Shown: one piece after another, positions 5,774-6,981 of the stretch
Position numbering within the stretch: position 1 is the first letter of the stretch
Layout: each line of letters starts with the position of its first letter
Source of the DNA: Gemmatimonadota bacterium
GTDB taxonomy: Bacteria > Gemmatimonadota > Gemmatimonadetes > Gemmatimonadales > GWC2-71-9
NCBI GenBank assembly: GCA_016180765.1
Contig: JACPAP010000166.1
Span: forward strand, 1-6,981
DNA length: 6,981 nt
Direction of reading: 5' to 3'
The notes under the pieces: model-generated
What the model saw: only the letters and a program-made list of their open reading frames with translations
What the model was told of the DNA's origin: nothing
Databases searched by the model: none
Program-made: the position numbers and the translations under genes

Positions 5774-6981
5774 ATGCGCCTCGGCACTCGCCTTTTCGCC
5801 GTCATTGGCCTCACCGTCGCGGTGGCGGTGGTGGCGGTGATCGCCGTGGCGGACCGCATCCTGCGGGGCCATTTCGAGACCGAGATTGCGGCAAGCCTGG
5901 AACGGGAGGCACGCCTGGTGGCGGTGCAGCTGCCGCCCGACAGCGCCCAATGGGCGGACGCCGCCCGGCGGTTGGGCGCGCTCACGGGTCATCGCGTCAC
6001 CCTCATCGCGCCCGACGGGAGGGTGCGCGGGGACGCGGAATTCGACCGCCGGTCGCTGAGCCGGCTGGAGAACCATCTCGAGCGGCCCGAGGTCCAGGGC
6101 GCGTTACGGCAGGGTTCCGGGCAGGCCCGGCGGCTCAGCGCATCCACCAACGAGCGGCAGATGTACGTGGCGGTGCGCGGCGGCCCGCCGGGGATCGCCG
6201 TGGTCCGGGTCTCCGCCACGCTGGCCAGCGTGGACGCTCGGATTCAGGCGGTTCAGGGGGCGGTCGCCCTGGCGGGAGCCGCCGCGCTGATCGTCGCCGC
6301 CCTCATCACCGGGCTGGCCAGCAGGGCTCTGGCTCGCCCGCTGCGACACCTGGCCGACGCGGCCCGGGACATCGCCGCCGGCCGGTCCCCCGAGTTCCCC
6401 GACTCCCGGATCCCGGAAGTGGCCGAGCCCATCTCCAATCTTCGCACCATGTACGCCGAGCTGGAGCGCCGGTTCGACGGGCTCAGGCGCGAGCGCCAGG
6501 AAACCGCCATGCTGATCGAGGCCATGGCCGACGGCGTGCTCGCCACCGATGGCGCCGGACACCTGACCGCCATGAACGCCTCGGCCCGGCGGCTCTTGAG
6601 CTATGGCCCATCGGAACCGCTCCCGCCCCTCGAACAGTTGTTCCACCAGAAACGCGCACGGGAGCTGGTGGAGGCGATCCTCTCGGGTCAGGACGTGGAC
6701 CAGCGCGAGCTGGAGGTGGGGAACCGTACGCTCCTGGCCACCGGCCGCCGGCTGCCGGACGGCGGCAGCCTGTTGGTGTTCCGTGACGTCTCCGACCTGC
6801 GGCGCCTGGAAGCCGTCCGGCGGGATTTCGTGGCCAACGTTTCCCACGAGCTGAAGACGCCGCTCACGTCCATCGCGGGCTACGCCGAGACGCTGATGCA
6901 CGAGTTGGCGCCCGGCCAGCCGCGCCAGTTCGCGGAGACCATCGTGCAGAACGCGCACCGCATGCAACGCCTGGTGGACGA
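5774..6981 (+). CDS. phoR: PhoR-like phosphate-type sensor histidine kinase, N-terminal 402 residues (cut by window edge)
   Basis: The reading frame is open to the right edge. Parts in order: first membrane helix (about 5-29), extracytoplasmic domain (about 30-160), second membrane helix (about 162-183), HAMP (about 184-236), PAS domain (about 240-340), and the dimerisation domain starting RRDFVANVSHELKTPLTSI with phosphoacceptor His358. The ATPase domain lies beyond the window. The stretch VTLIAPDGRVRGDAEF and the following ENHLERPEVQGAL to MYVAVRGG are typical of the extracytoplasmic sensor of PhoR kinases in Gram-positive and several other phyla; E. coli PhoR lacks such a domain. The motif FVANVSHELKTPLTSIAGY is a PhoR hallmark. 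ATG 5774 is the only usual start after the sodA stop in this frame, but no Shine-Dalgarno sequence precedes it. Pst/PhoU genes or a PhoB regulator would be expected nearby, outside the window. PhoR naming is probable, not proven. Confidence 0.85.
   Translation, partial: MRLGTRLFAVIGLTVAVAVVAVIAVADRILRGHFETEIAASLEREARLVAVQLPPDSAQWADAARRLGALTGHRVTLIAPDGRVRGDAEFDRRSLSRLENHLERPEVQGALRQGSGQARRLSASTNERQMYVAVRGGPPGIAVVRVSATLASVDARIQAVQGAVALAGAAALIVAALITGLASRALARPLRHLADAARDIAAGRSPEFPDSRIPEVAEPISNLRTMYAELERRFDGLRRERQETAMLIEAMADGVLATDGAGHLTAMNASARRLLSYGPSEPLPPLEQLFHQKRARELVEAILSGQDVDQRELEVGNRTLLATGRRLPDGGSLLVFRDVSDLRRLEAVRRDFVANVSHELKTPLTSIAGYAETLMHELAPGQPRQFAETIVQNAHRMQRLVD

Noticed and set aside
5590..6786. 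Long plus-strand open frame overlapping sodA and phoR (398 codons)
   Set aside because: Its product is very Arg/Gly/Pro-rich with no recognisable domain. The true frame here starts at 5774 and encodes membrane helices, HAMP, PAS and SHELKTPL.
6104..6967. Minus-strand open frame opposite phoR
   Set aside because: It is an antisense shadow of the kinase with low-complexity His/Gly/Arg composition and no family resemblance.
1..6981. CRISPR arrays, insertion sequences, tRNA or rRNA genes, phage genes
   Set aside because: There are no regularly spaced repeats of the right size, no transposase or phage motifs and no tRNA-like cloverleaf; composition looks uniform across the window.

Overview
The window is GC-rich DNA from a Gram-negative-type bacterium: it carries an energy-transducing TonB and the start of an ExbB-like proton channel, which imply an outer membrane. 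The TonB layout (short cytoplasmic start, acidic/proline linker, C-terminal TonB fold) together with the extracytoplasmic PhoR-type sensor would suit Gemmatimonadota or a similar GC-rich phylum. That placement is inferred from style alone and is tentative.

Layout. The left part, on the minus strand, reads right to left. A three-gene signalling operon runs from 4954 to 1247: a soluble GAF-PAS histidine kinase, an OmpR/PhoB-type response regulator and a membrane-bound HAMP histidine kinase, joined by a 4-base overlap and a 1-base gap. After a 288-bp non-coding region (959-1246) come tonB (958-272) and the first 62 codons of an exbB-type gene (187 to the left edge). The right part, on the plus strand, begins with a Fe/Mn superoxide dismutase (5096-5707), probably manganese type. 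It is followed after 66 bp by a PhoR-like histidine kinase (5774 to the right edge, cut off just after its phosphorylation site). The kinase operon and the dismutase gene are divergent and share a 141-bp intergenic region.

How the parts may work together. The tonB-exbB pair would energise outer-membrane transport. A good match to a PHO box (two CTGTCAT-like heptamers, 11-bp period) lies about 100 bp upstream of tonB in the correct orientation. A PhoR-like kinase sits in the same window, so phosphate control of the TonB motor is a testable idea. The HK-RR-HK cluster could integrate a cytoplasmic signal (GAF/PAS) and an extracytoplasmic signal on one DNA-binding regulator. Its divergent neighbour sodA is a possible target, by position only.

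No mobile element, CRISPR array, tRNA or rRNA was seen, and no clearly new protein system. The most unusual features are the mixed-class three-component operon, the PHO-box-like tonB promoter region, and a foldable repeat element at 1093-1183 with alternative pairings.
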